From contig JAWZYU010000010.1 in the NCBI GenBank assembly GCA_038380435.1, forward strand, positions 49,200,135 through 49,264,134: a stretch of 64,000 nucleotides of DNA, read 5' to 3'. Below the pieces are notes generated by a model. The model was given only the letters and a program-made list of their open reading frames with translations, did no database searches and was not told where the DNA came from. Source of the stretch: Ryuthela nishihirai. Lineage: Eukaryota; Arthropoda; Arachnida; Araneae; Heptathelidae. A program made the translations under genes and the position numbers. Below, one piece after another: positions 10,522 through 22,333 of this stretch (position 1 is its first letter; every line of letters starts with the position of its first letter).

Positions 10522-10911
10522 GGGCGAGGGTGGCTCAGTCGGTAGGGCGCCGGGCTCGTAATCTGCAATTCCCAGATTCGAGTCCCAGCTGGGTCAGCGT
10601 CGAGATTTATCTCCGCAAAACTCCCCGCCCTGCCCACGGTCAGTAGGGGACACCTATGGGCTTGGAAATGCCGCCGTCTGTTGGGTGGGACGTTAAGCCG
10701 TGGCTCCGTGTGCGGGAGAGGCATACCCTGTGCACGTTAAAGAACACGCTGGATGGCCTTGACGGGAGGCTACCATCTGTCTCCCAACAGCTGTTCCATT
10801 GGGTCTCCTCCCCCAACTTTCTCTGAGCCTTCGGGGTCCATGTGACCTGGCCATTTAGCCCATGGTATGCAAAAAAAAGTGCCGCTCAGAGGTAAAACAA
10901 CCCAACCCACG
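10522..10911 (+). mobile_element. SINE family A, full length
   Basis: Complete head, centre and tail (aaaacaacccaaccc). GTATGTG occurs on both sides (10515-10521 and 10918-10924) but is offset from the tail, so the TSD is tentative. Confidence 0.92.
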
Positions 10912-11049
10912 ATATATGTATGTGCCGTTTCTTTTGTTTCTTGAACAACAGAGTTGATGAGTTGCGAATGCCAAGTGAGGAGGGGGGAAGCGAGGTCTCT
11001 TACTTACTTCGCTGCGCCTCTTACTTCATTGTTGCAGCTTTCCAGTCGA

Positions 11050-11416
11050 AATGCTGGGCCAGTGTTGTGATTTATATCCTCAAAACTCCCCGTCATGCCC
11101 TCGGTCAGTAGGTGACATTGATGGTCTTGGAAAGACCGCCGTCGATATGATGGGATATATTATAATATATATACTAAAATAATATTTATAATATGCCAAA
11201 ACAAGGCCGTTGTGCGGGAGAGCCATATCCTGTGCATACTAAAGAGCACACTGGATGGATGACCTTGATGGGAGGCTCCCATCTGTCTCCCAACAGCTGT
11301 CCAGTGAGTCGCCTTTCCCAACCTTCTCTAAGCCACCGAGGTCCTTGTGATATGGCCATTTAGCCCATTGTGTACAAAAAGAGTGCCCCTAAGCGGTAAA
11401 ACAATTCAACCCAGGT
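11050..11416 (+). repeat. Old SINE A copy with an AT-rich internal insertion
   Basis: Head-proximal block and tail are recognisable. About 50 bp of AT-rich sequence (11155-11205) interrupts the central ACGTTAAGCC region. Confidence 0.7.
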
Positions 11417-11490
11417 TGCAAATGTTAAGCTGGATTCTCGGGTTGAAATTCAAAGTGTTAAGATTCTCTGCAGTTTCCCAGTCTTTCTGC

Positions 11491-11813
11491 CAGGGCCGAC
11501 GCGAGGCGAGTTCAGCCAACACCGGAACCCGGCCCTCCCTTTAAAAGACCCCGCTGTCCAGGAAAAGCTCACCGTAAAAAAAAAGAAATTTCTGTCAAAA
11601 TTGACCGAAATAACGAAATCGGTCAATTTTGATGACGTAATTAAAAAATTTGCGGCGAAAAAGGCGAGAAAAATAATGCAATATTTATATAAGTATTATA
11701 TATGTAGATATGTACCGCACTTTGTACTTATAATAAATAATTTATTATAAAATTTAGAAGTACATATAAATGTGTTTTTTTTTTTGGCCCCGCAAAAGTT
11801 CACGCTGGCCCTG
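11491..11813. mobile_element. Non-autonomous hAT-type element (323 bp), TSD CTTTCTGC
   Basis: Ends CAGGGCCGACGCGAG and its imperfect complement CACGCTGGCCCTG. A perfect 8-bp TSD CTTTCTGC lies at 11483-11490 and 11814-11821. The interior is AT-rich and non-coding. Confidence 0.85.
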
Positions 11814-12115
11814 CTTTCTGCAAATGAGATTGGTACAAATGAGAGGATTGAAAAGGCACTGCGCGACATGGAGAGTCATAAAAACCGAGTTTTAACGAAT
11901 ACACTGAATAACATTGAAAAAATAACTTTTATTTCTGCCTAAATATTGTGAAATCTTCTCGGCTTTTGAGTCTTTAAGACTTGGCCATCTACTTTAAACC
12001 AATACACAGAACAAAACACACTCAAAGTTAGAACAAAGCAGTGTAACTACATAACCTATAAACCAGGCCCATCCAACACAAACTTAGTGAAGAGAAACTA
12101 AAAAAGAAACTCAAC

Positions 12116-12149
12116 CCAGGTTGCAATGTTAAGGAATTGCAACCTGGGC
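12116..12149. repeat. Hairpin CCCAGGTTGCAAT / ATTGCAACCTGGG
   Basis: 13-bp inverted repeat with an 8-bp loop. The left arm also occurs as a single copy near 11412, suggesting an end of a small foldback element. Confidence 0.5.
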
Positions 12150-13500
12150 ATAAAAAAAGCAATGTTCTTAAAAGAGCCGCGAAAAAAATTCAACTTAAAA
12201 CCGAAAGTATACATTCTAATGGGTAATGAAGTGGAAAAATCAATATTTTTAAGGCTCAAGATAATATAGAGTTAAGAAAAAAAAAACAAAAATATACATT
12301 TTTAAAACGTACTATTGAACTGGTAAAATCGTTTAGTTATGCCCTTAAAAAATATTCAGTTAAAAAATCGTAAAAAATGAACCAGATTCAGTATATTGAT
12401 TATTTATTACATGAGACGTAAATTCTTTTGCAATGAGTAGCATCCGACTCATGAGCCACGGGTGGGATGGTCCTACTACAAATGTACAAATCGATTGTCA
12501 TTAAATTTCAAATATTTCTCTAAAATATCCATGTTAAGATAAAGTTATGATTCATAAATATTTTATTAATTTTTTTAAAGTTACTTTTTAAGGTTTCTTT
12601 GCTTAACTCTGAATTAATTTTATTCTGTTCACTTCCAACCAGAGAATTATTTTTATCTCCTACCACTTCAATTTTCCGTATTCGGTTCATATCTCTGCAT
12701 GATCAAATAACGAAGTTCAAAGCTGAGCTAGAGACATAACCCAATTTCTATACCTTTCTCAACAAAAAAATGTCCAGCAATTTTAAGAACAGAAAGCTTT
12801 CTTCTGAAATATTTCCAGATATTATTACTCATTCAAGCTTCACGAAGCTTTTCAATCAATTCTATCAAAAGTTTTATTCCTTTAAAATAGTTCACGAGAT
12901 TAATCTTAAAAGAACTTTTATATTTGTTTCTTGTTTTGACATAATCGCTAGCTGTGTTGTATTTTCCACGGAGGTATGAATGAGAGGATTTTTTTTTCAT
13001 CTTTCCCTGTCCAAGGAAAATGGTGCTGACGCAGCAGGGCGGTAGCCATGTTGTTGCATTCAAAACAAACCGTCTGCCGCTGCAATCAAGCCTACTTTTC
13101 ACGGGCTATACTCAGTTTTACTGTGCGTTATATACGGGAAGATTATTTTTTAGCTTAAATGTGGTTATTAAGAAATCCCATTTAAGCTATTTGTAATTTA
13201 TATTGCTTTTTTTAATGCAATGAATATTTCCATACAGAATTACTGTATAGCAGAACTATTTATGTATTTCGTTGAATACGACAATAACAAACAACTACCA
13301 GATTTTGAAAGCTTATTTATACTGCACTGATAATAGCAGAAAGCATTTTATGGATAAAACACTAAACATTATATGCAATAGCAGCATTTAAACTGCAATA
13401 AAATCACATTTGTAAGATTCAGAAAATAGCTGTTTTACGCTAAAAAAATTCTCATTCCACAAAAATAGAAAAAATTTTCTTAACAAAACTGAATAAAGCC
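12150..13500. other. AT-rich stretch, no supported gene
   Basis: Small open frames around 12770-13100 occur on opposite strands of the same AT-rich sequence and lack recognisable domains. No repeat family assigned. Confidence 0.35.
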
Positions 13501-13524
13501 AATAATATAAGAAGTAAAAAAAAG

Positions 13525-14115
13525 AACTAAAAAAAATATATATTTATACAAAAAAAAACGCCCCAGATGGTGGCTCGAACCCACCAGCTCTATGTTTGTA
13601 CCTTGGGTTGGGTTGTTTTACCTCTGAGCGGCACTTTTTTGCACACCATGGGCTAAATGGCCAGGTCACATGGACCCCGAAGGCTCAGAGAAGGTTGGGG
13701 GAAGGGACCCACTGGAACAGCTGTTGGGAGACAGATGGTAACCTCCCGTCAAGGCCATCCAGCGTGTTCTTTAACGTGCACAGGGTATGGCTCTGCCACA
13801 CACAGGGCCACAGCTTAACGTCCCATCCGACGGACGGCGGCCTTTCCAAGCCCATCGGTGTCCCCTACTGACCGTGGGCAGGGCGGGGAATTTTGCGGAG
13901 ATAAATCTCAACTCAGACCCAGCTGGGACTCGAACCTGGGAACTACAGATGACGAGCCTGGCGCGCTACCGACTGAGCCACCCCTGCCCCATGTTTGTAC
14001 CCTCAGCTTCACATCTCTCCCCCATCTCATGCTCATTCTCCTCCCTCAACCAGAGTTAACAATCAATACAAAACAACAATTATTGCAATCTCTCAAAAAG
14101 AAATCTCATAAGGAT
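13525..14115 (-). repeat. Putative tRNA-related repeat family C, copy 1, split by SINE A
   Basis: On the minus strand, an A-box-like TGGTTGAGGG (near 14050) is followed by B-box-like GGTTCGAGCC (near 13575) and a T-rich tail. With the SINE A removed, the two boxes lie about 75 nt apart. A parallel arrangement is found at 14150-14440. Confidence 0.4.
13603..13990 (-). mobile_element. SINE family A, full length, TSD ATGTTTGTACC
   Basis: Complete minus copy. The perfect 11-bp TSD at 13592-13602 and 13991-14001 shows it inserted into the tRNA-like repeat of family C. Confidence 0.95.
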
Positions 14116-14149
14116 TGAAATACATCCTTCCTCAGCCACAAAGGAAAAT

Positions 14150-14440
14150 TTCAAAATAATATCTGAAAAAACTATATGAAAAAAAGCAACTAAATATTAT
14201 ACTAAACAAAAATAATAAAAAATTAAAAAGTATAAAAAAAAGAAAATATATATATATCCACAGGGTGAAGGGAATATAATATCCATTTAAAAAAAATGCA
14301 ACGTTCCAGACAATGGCTTGAACTCGACATCTCAGTGCCTGACTCCTCAGTCTCTCATACCTATCTTCATGTACGCCTAACCTATCCCTCAACCAAAGTA
14401 AAAATAAAATAACTACAAGCAATAAACTCGCTCTATTTGA
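14150..14440 (-). repeat. Putative tRNA-related repeat family C, copy 2
   Basis: Shares TGGTTGAGGG, GAGTTCAAGCC, a CCA-TGTCTGG-CG block and a T-rich tail with copy 1 in the same order and spacing. The match is imperfect and old. Confidence 0.4.
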
Positions 14441-15054
14441 AATCCATACAGAATTAAATAAATTCAGTATTCACCTTAAAAGGGACAGTTAGAACCCTAT
14501 CAGAAGAATTAACGAAAAGGAGAAAAGCATTACACTCTCCTCTCCTCTTTTAACTAAAATTATTTAAACGATTTGAAAATTTTTCACCCTAACTAATAAT
14601 CGCTGTCACTCACCTATGACAATTTACACCAGATACAGTAAATTAATCTAAAAATAAATTCAAAAATATAAGACTCCAATCCAAGAAAAAAGGGGGCATT
14701 TAAACAAAACCCTTAAATGCTATCCAAATTTAAAAAAAAAAAGAAAGATTATATTTCTCACCTTATGAAAATACTTTATTGTAATTTACTTTTCCCTTCT
14801 TACACTAAACTTATTAAATCATGAAGAGAGAGGAATTTAAACACTGAAACATTTAAACAAAATATCTAATACTTCCACCTAAAATAAAATAAAAACAAAA
14901 AAGAAACTCCTTGATATTTTAATCACCTCTATTTAAAAGTATGTAAATTCATCATCCATTAAATAGAATACACACTAATATTCAATTACAGTCAACAAAA
15001 TTTTTTAACTGAGAAAGCCTGCAGAAGGAATTCTCAAATAAGTGTAACGTAAAA

Positions 15055-15077
15055 TCAATCAATCAATCAATCAATCA
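15055..15077. repeat. Microsatellite (AATC)n
   Basis: Five to six tandem AATC units. Confidence 0.9.
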
Positions 15078-15099
15078 ATATAAGAAGTACATCTTCACA

Positions 15100-16500
15100 T
15101 TTATCACTGAGTACAATCCGAAGAAAATAAAAAAAATCTGGTGAAGAATCGAGGTTTGTAACTCGAAATAAAACCGATTTCATAGCGGCGTAATTTCAAC
15201 ACGAAGTTGCTTGTATCATTATATAATTATTTAAACTTTTATAAAAATGACAAACTTACCGATGAAAGATAATTCCTGGTATCTTTTTTGAAGGGCGATT
15301 CGTGCAGCCGTAAGCTGAACAGGCTGCCATAATACAAATGTCGGAAAAAATTAGATTTTTATAGCGCAACACTTCGTTACTCACCTATACTACTGATCAA
15401 TGTTTTGAATAGAACAACATGGCTGCCGCGCAGTCGCCGTAGCATCATTTTCAAGTGCTTAGGGCTCCTCCTCTTATCTTCCTACCTCCATGGTATTTTC
15501 CGTTTCAAAAATGTTTACCATAATTTATTGCGTTGCCAGATTACAGATTCTGAAAAAAAGTTCAAATTCTAGTCTGGAGGTGTAAAGTGTATATTAAAGC
15601 GATATGGCAACATGTCATTTGGTCGAAGGACTGGAAGATGCATAGCGGACATTTTTCTTGTATACTCGTGGTGACGTTATTGAGTGACGGAGGATTTCGG
15701 TGCCTTGTAATTCCGCAGACACTTCTCCGATTGATTCCAAATTTGAAGTGGTAAGTCCTCTTGTGTCGCCAGTGTTCGGTTGAGTGATCGGGTTCTTAGA
15801 TGACATAGGTCGGGATTAAAATCGTAGCGAGTGTCCGAAATCTCTGAGAGTGCTACAGTCGCCTCGACTAGCTTTGATGTTATAAATGAAATAGCACATT
15901 AACGATGAAGAATAAGAATAATTTTCAATGGACAGACGGTTCGCTTCAAACCTTTGGCGGGATGTAGCCAGTAGATAGATATAGCACGTCGAAGTGTATA
16001 TTTAAGCTATTAAAAGATTGCATGGCATTTACATGGCGTAAGCACAGCTAAATTCAGTACGTCGAATTTAATACTATATGAACTTACTTAAATTTTGCAT
16101 TTTTTTTTTGCATAATTTAATTTCCGGTTGAGAACAAGGCAATTGTGAATATTGTTGAAATCGGAATTTGAACTCATTCAGTAAATTTTTTTATGCAACA
16201 AAATATTTTTCAATGTTATCATTAGAGCTGAAAATTTGCCTATGGCTTGATATCTACGTTTTTATTACTACTAGTAACAAGGAATATACTCAGACTATGA
16301 TAATATTCCAAGCGTAGAATATATACACACACCCCTCCCTTTTTGAGACTCTGAATTTATAATAACATTTTCAAAGGCAATCCTAAATAATCATAGAATG
16401 AAACATGTGAACACCTTTTAAACTCTATGGATACACCCCTATACTTAACAATATGCCTATTCACTAATAATATATTAAAAGTATACAATTAGAGGCACTT
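15100..16500. other. Unassigned region upstream of the LINE
   Basis: Possibly includes the 5' untranslated region of the LINE whose ORF1 starts near 16.57 kb, but I cannot place its 5' end or a TSD. No other feature supported. Confidence 0.3.
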
Positions 16501-16587
16501 TGTGAAGTACTAGGGTAAATCAGCAAGTAGGTTTCTCTTTTAATTCTGCGGAAGGCAAGTAATGACACTGAAGACAATACATAGGAA

Positions 16588-17301
16588 ATGTCCCCACATA
16601 ATTTGCATTACCTTGCATTTTATTACATACACATTTCTTGTATCGGAATGACTGAAAAAAATTTTAGAAAGATGTCATCTGAAGCCAAAGGTAGATGGAG
16701 ATGCTACAAATGCCAGAACCAAAGGTCTTCAAATATGTTAAGCCTAGAAGCGGAAGGCAATCCTGCGACAGTGCTCCAAGTGGAAAATGCGCCCGAAAAG
16801 CGGGCAACACAGAGCGAGGGAACTGACGACAGGAAGCAGCCAGACCAAAAAGCGAGAGCTTTTGTGGGTGAACAGATCAGTTACAGTGATTTGTGCCAAT
16901 TGAAAGAAGATATTGTTGCAATTCTGAGGACTGACAATCTTGCAGTTAAGGGTGAATTGGCACTTACTAAAGCAGAATTAAAAGGTGTTAGAAAAGAATT
17001 ACTTGAAGTAAAGAAATCAGCTGACTTCTGCTCTTGTAAAATCGATGATTTTTCTAGAACCATAGACTCGATTACGAAGACTGTTTCTGACGTTAAAAAA
17101 GAAAATGCCATCTTAACGCAAAAAGTTAATTCGTTGGAAACAAATGTAGCTAGACTGAAAAATGATAATATGGATTTACAGCAAGTGTCCAGAAATATGA
17201 ATATAGAGATTGTAAGACTAAAAGAAACACCAAACGAAAATTTGCCAGAATTAATTAAAACAATTGGCGAGAAGTTAAAGGTAACTGTTGGTGAGAACTA
17301 A
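16588..17301 (+). CDS. LINE ORF1 protein with partial PHD-type zinc finger and coiled coil
   Basis: A 237-codon frame, unbroken. Residues 15-42 give H-x2-C, a tryptophan at 37, then C-x2-C at 39-42, which is the second half of a PHD finger. The N-terminal cysteines appear lost or frameshifted upstream, so the annotated ATG is unlikely to be the original start. Residues about 105-225 are rich in heptad-like Leu/Ile/Val with Lys/Glu, consistent with a coiled coil. PHD-containing ORF1 proteins that multimerise on RNA are known in CR1/Jockey-group non-LTR retrotransposons. The downstream endonuclease and RT remnants support this reading. Probably no longer functional because the partner ORF2 is broken. 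Confidence 0.7.
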   Translation: MSPHNLHYLAFYYIHISCIGMTEKNFRKMSSEAKGRWRCYKCQNQRSSNMLSLEAEGNPATVLQVENAPEKRATQSEGTDDRKQPDQKARAFVGEQISYSDLCQLKEDIVAILRTDNLAVKGELALTKAELKGVRKELLEVKKSADFCSCKIDDFSRTIDSITKTVSDVKKENAILTQKVNSLETNVARLKNDNMDLQQVSRNMNIEIVRLKETPNENLPELIKTIGEKLKVTVGEN

Positions 17302-18746
17302 ATTCAAGTCGCACACAGAGTGCCATCTGCAAATAAAAGTAAACCGAGACCGATCATCGCGCAATTGGATTCGCGACGAAATAGAAATAAATGGGTCGAA
17401 GCATTTAAACGAAACAAATTTTAAACGGAAAAGAGTTGATTGGAGACGATGGTGAAGGACTGGTTTTCGTCAATGAACATTTAATCCCTGAGCTAAAGCA
17501 TGTGCTATATGAAACTAAAAAGTTTCAAAGTACTAATGGATTCAAATACGTTTGGACTAGGGATTGCAAAATATTTTTGCGACGTAGAGATGTACTAGCC
17601 CTGTAATACATGTTAGATTCTTAGAACACCTAAATACTATTCAGGTTTGATAGTTACCGATTCTATTTTTGTATTTAATTCTTTTTTGCTCTGTTATGTT
17701 TGTTGGTAATTTTTCACTTATTCAGTTAAATATATGTAGTGTTAGAGCACATTTTGATGAATTTTTGACGTACTTGGGGACTTAAAAGGAAAGACCCAGT
17801 TTAATTATATTGACAGAAATTTGTATCTACTCTTGGGAAGTCTCACTGTACAAAATGGACGGTTACAAATGCTTATCATTTTGTAGGGATGATTACATAT
17901 CAGGTAGAGTATTAATTTATGTTAGCTGTGACATCGATGCTATACAGCAACCAATCACGATGAATTGCGCAGACATTGCGGTTTAAAAACTTGAAATTGA
18001 TAACAAAGAGTGGACATTAATGGCTGTATACAGATCTCCTTCTGAAAATGTATCTAATTTCATTTCCGAATAAAACGGAATCCTAGAATCACTTGATACT
18101 CTTAATATTTTCTATCTTGGAGACATTAATATTAACTTATTAAATGACAACACAAACACTGATGAATATATAGGACTATTAGCAGAAAATGGTTTACTTA
18201 ATATGATAGAAGAGCCAACCAGAATTACGGAGAACTCGTCTACACGTATTGATCATTTATTTCTTAGAACGAAAGAGTTATATAATTGTAATATATTTCT
18301 GGATGACATTGGAATTACAGACCACTGCTTAGTTAAGGTTAATTTAGATATTAAAATTAAACAAAAATTAAATATTGATGAAATAAAAATAGTGGATTTA
18401 AAAAAGATTAACGAACTTAATTGCAAATATAAAATGAGATGATATATATATTGACGGCTCTGTTAATGCTTCTTTTAAAAATTTAATTGATACGCTAAGC
18501 CATTCAATTGATGAATCAACGAAAATAAAGAAAAAAAGTTTTAAGAAAATTAAACTGTGCATGAAAAATGAATTAGTAATTTTAATAAATTATCGTAATA
18601 CTATGTATAAAGAAATGAAGAAAAATCCTTCAGATATATCGCTTAAACAGTCATTTTCCCGATACTGAAATTTTGTCACTAGTGCCATAAGGGAAACAAA
18701 AACACAATACTTTACTAATAAATTTTCCAAAGCAGGTAAAAACCAG

Positions 18747-18799
18747 TTGGTTGTTTGTTTGGGGTTTAATGGCGCATCGGCAACAAGGCCATAATGCGC
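18747..18799 (+). mobile_element. 53-bp hairpin-bearing mini-insertion, TSD CAGGTAAAAACCAG
   Basis: A 53-bp segment with GGGGTTTAATGGCGCAT and ATAATGCGCC forming an inverted repeat (TGGCGCAT / ATGCGCCA) is flanked by a perfect 14-bp TSD (18733-18746 and 18800-18813). The long TSD points to target-primed integration of a very short retroposed RNA, possibly the 3' end of a retroposon. Confidence 0.8.
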
Positions 18800-20159
18800 C
18801 AGGTAAAAACCAGAAAAAGCAGTGGAATGTAATAAATGAAATATGTGGTAACTTTAAAGAGAAAGAAAACTAACCCCGTACAATTAAAAGTAAAAACGAG
18901 TTAATTAAATAAGATGAAAACCCTTGTAAATTTGCAAATTTGTTCAATGATTATTTTGCCGGAATTGCACGAAATTTGAACAAAGATTTGGTTCAAACAA
19001 ATGCTGATTGGGAGGGAGACGGAAAAAAAAACTGCGGTAAGTTCTTTCTTCTTAACACCAATAATAGCTAAAGACATTAGGACTCAAATTATACTTCTAC
19101 CAAAAACTAAATCTCCAGGTTTTGATGGCTTAACATCAGAAATAATTCATCTGTTGGGAGAAACATTTATCGAAATACTTGTAAATCCATTTAATCTATC
19201 CATTGAGCAAGGAATTTTTCCTGATGTTTTGAAAAAAGCTACCATTGTTCCTATTTTTAAAGCTACCATTTTTTCCATACTCAAAAGAATTAGGGAATTA
19301 TAGACCTATTGCATTACTCTCTGTAATATCTAAAATTTTTGAGAAATGAGTGAAAAATAAATTATATGAATATCTGGAAAAGAAATGTTTTCTCAGTAGC
19401 AATCAGTTTGGGTTTAGAGAACAAATGGCTACGGGTGATGCTTTATTGTAGGTAACAAATACGATTTACACAGCTATGAATAACAGTGATCATGCATTAA
19501 CAATCTTTCTGGACATTAAAAAAGCATTCGATACGGTAAATCATCAAAAATTAATACAAAAATTACAAGCTGTTGGAGTTAGAGGAGTGGCATTGAATTG
19601 GTTTCGCAGTTATTTAGCTAACAGAATGCAAAGAGTAAAAATAAAAGATACATACAATGCTTGGACTAAAATGGAATACGGAGTGCCCCAGGGATCAGTT
19701 CTGGGTCCCTTATTATTTATTATTTACATTAATGATTTAGATTCCAATTACCTAACAGGTAAATTTTTTGCTGATGACACTTGCCTGACGTATACTGATT
19801 CTTCGATTATTTTTAAACAAGCAAATAGTGATCTAGAATTAATTAGAAACTGGACCACAAGTAATTTTTAACAATAAATCTGACAAAGACAAATGCAGTT
19901 TATTTCTACTTAAAGAAAAATAGTTCTGTTACAGATATTTTGCCTCGCAATAAATTGAAATATCATGATACAAATTGTTCATCGAAAAATCACTGTAACT
20001 GTCCCCAAATTCCTTTTGTGCCGTCAGTGAAATATTTAGGTATTTGGATTGATGCAGGCCTAACTTGTAAAGTGCATGTAACATGGGTTACAAAGGTCAT
20101 CCGTAACCTGGCTCGCTTATATCTCGTAAGACATTTAGTTTCATTTAAATTTATGTATA

Positions 20160-20812
20160 TGTTACCGCTAAAGCTCGAAAGCCGTTAATGTGCACATTAC
20201 CTAGCTAATCTACAGATTAACTAATTTGCTCCGTTAACGTGCGGAATCAAGAGTTTTCCGCATTTTACCTAGGTAATGTGCACATTAACGGCTTCCGTGT
20301 CGTTAAAGTTCAAAAGTTTGTTTCTCTCATAGTGGTGAATCTCTTGAATATGAATCTTCGTGTCACGTAATTCACTCGTCCGCATTATAAAAAACGCACC
20401 GGATGAGCGGAGGCCAAGTGAGAACGAATCGGTAAAGTGATTCATTCTTGATAACGAATCACTAAAATGATTCGTTCTCACTTGGCCTGCTCATTTTGGG
20501 GGCGTTTTTTATAATTCGGACGACTGATTCATGTTGACAGAGGGATGACCTTGGTTTCAACTCTACTCTCGAACACTAGATAAATAACATTATGTTAATT
20601 TAAGCGTACAGAAACGTTCCTGTTGTTCCAGCAAAGATCTTATTTTCACTTTAACGAGTGCCTAGTAGGTAATGTGCAGATTATCCAGGTAATTTGCAGA
20701 TTACCTAGGTAATTTGAGAAATGAAACAATTTTCCGCACGTTAACGGATCACCCTAGTTAATCTGCACAATACCTAGATAATCTGTAGAATTTCTGCACT
20801 TTAGCTGTAACA
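20160..20812. mobile_element. 653-bp non-autonomous DNA transposon inside the LINE RT, TSD TATA
   Basis: Terminal inverted repeats TGTTACCGCTAAAG and CTTTAGCTGTAACA. With a 4-bp TSD TATA (20156-20159 and 20813-20816), removal rejoins the RT frame exactly between codons for MY and TL, which supports these boundaries. Inside are many short repeats of AGGTAATGTGCA, ATTACCTAG and CCGTTAA in both orientations (subterminal repeats). The superfamily is not assigned. Confidence 0.75.
20377..20522. mobile_element. 146-bp foldback element nested in the 20160-20812 transposon, TSD ACT
   Basis: Arms CGTCCGCATTATAAAAAACGC and the complementary end are followed inward by further pairing arms around GCCAAGTGAGAACGAATC. 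A 3-bp ACT flanks both sides. Almost the whole element folds into one hairpin. Confidence 0.75.
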
Positions 20813-21479
20813 TATACACTATATTATGCATTAATCCATTCTCAATTAACGTATGGTATAAAATCTTGGGGAGGCATATATTTCAATAATTTTAAACAAC
20901 TTTTAGTGCTGCGAAAGAGATTAATTCGCTTATTAACTAAAAGCCCAAAAACGCAACCTTCATTACCTTTGTTTCGAGAAGCAGGGATTTTGCCTTTACG
21001 CTACGATTATTTTTTCGAAATTATTAAATACTTTTACTTTAGAAATGATAGCATTAAAACTGATACGAATAATTACCAATTACGACGAGATAAGAACATA
21101 AATTATGAAATTCCTGCATTGCATAAGGAAATTTTTAGGCACTATTATTTGTACTTAGCACCGAAATTCCGACGAATTCGAAAATATCACGAATTTTCGT
21201 TTGTTTTCTAAAGTTCTCAAGAACTACAATTTGAAACTGGATGATGTGGAAACTTTATTGCATTAAACTACTAGGACTGTTTATGTAACATAGATATTAA
21301 ATGTTTCTTCCTTTCTGACTTTCTCACTTCTGGATTTTTAGAATTTTTTTGATTTGAGTTATTTTCGTTTTTTGTGTATTATATTCAATGTGACGACTGA
21401 TGTTTTAAATTGAAATTGTGTCTGTATGGAGATCTCACGAACGAGCCTACTCTTGTGAGACCTCTAAGGTTTTTGTATA

Positions 21480-21525
21480 CTGTAAAACATTATCTGAAAT
21501 AAAAATTATCTATCTTATCTATAAG
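21480..21525 (+). repeat. LINE 3' end with TATCT microsatellite tail
   Basis: gaaataaaaa is followed by TTATCTATCTTATCTATAAG, after about 270 bp of 3' untranslated region. A simple-repeat tail instead of poly(A) is typical of several CR1-group LINEs. Confidence 0.55.
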
Positions 21526-22330
21526 TCAATCAGTTTTTGATGTAGTGAGAAGACGGGTTAAGACTACTTGTCCTGCTCTTGAAGTCACTTTTTGACGGCG
21601 TAGTCCTCGGAGATTCTTCTACATCTTCCCAAACAAGCAAAAATTTGGCATGCCAGATCTGGACTGCATGGTGGTTGGTGGGCAACACTCCCTGTGGCCA
21701 GGGTCGTGTTTAGACATTCCTAGGCTCGGCACAAAGGCATCCAGGCGCTTAAGATTTACGGGTTCTTATTATTGTTTATTTCCTACCAGAGGTTTACAAT
21801 AAAGTCGATATGCCAAAAAATTTTAGAGACTAGCTTAAATGTTGAAGTTGTTTAATGCCACGGTATTTTTGGAAAATTAAAAAAATATATATCAAGGACA
21901 GTACAGAAATATGAACATGTAGATAGATATTTCAAATTCCTAGCCGGATATTTTGGCACCTGAGGCGAGGAAAAAAATGGCGATTTTTGGTAGATATTCA
22001 TTTTGCCCTTGAAGGCTAAAAAAATAAAAAATAAAATTGCAACTTTTTAAACGATATAATTCTAATAAATAGCAAAATATCCAGCATTTAAATTAATATT
22101 AAATTTACTTTTATGGTATTTTATTCCGAAATTTGGAGTCTCTCAAATAATGGCGTCCTGAGGCTGTTGATTCAAAATCTCACCTATCTGATCTATCCTG
22201 ATTAAATTGAGCACAAAAGTTAATAAAAATTAAGAACAAAGCGAAATTAACACGTTAGGACAAATATTATATAAGCAAAGCATACAAATATTAAGAGGAA
22301 TAATCCTTTAAATAATTTTTAGCCTTTATT
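21526..22330. other. Unassigned AT-rich stretch
   Basis: Around 21700-21730 (CAGGGTCGTGTTTAGACATTC) and 21955-21975 (TTTTGGCACCTGAGGCGAGG) the wording resembles ends of degraded hAT-type elements, but I find no TSD and do not claim one. Confidence 0.25.
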
Positions 22331-22333
22331 TTG

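Larger units (their letters stand above)
17300..21211 (+). pseudogene. LINE ORF2 relic: endonuclease and reverse transcriptase (CR1/Jockey group)
   Basis: Broken by stops, frameshifts and insertions. The endonuclease remnant spans about 17700-18450, with a D-I-N-I-N-L segment near 18120 and ITDHCLVKVNL near 18320. The RT palm is well preserved at 19476-19871, including LDIKKAFDTV, YGVPQGSVLGPLLF and the catalytic FADD at residues 98-101 of that segment. The thumb/connection region continues at 19940-20155 (VKYLGIWIDAGL), is interrupted by a DNA transposon at 20160-20812, and resumes at 20817-21211 (YGIKSWGG). The motif set identifies a non-LTR retrotransposon; the exact clade needs a tree. 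Confidence 0.85.

Noticed and set aside
21690..22180. Another hAT element
   Set aside because: End-like wording on both sides but no matching 8-bp duplication and weak inverted repeats.
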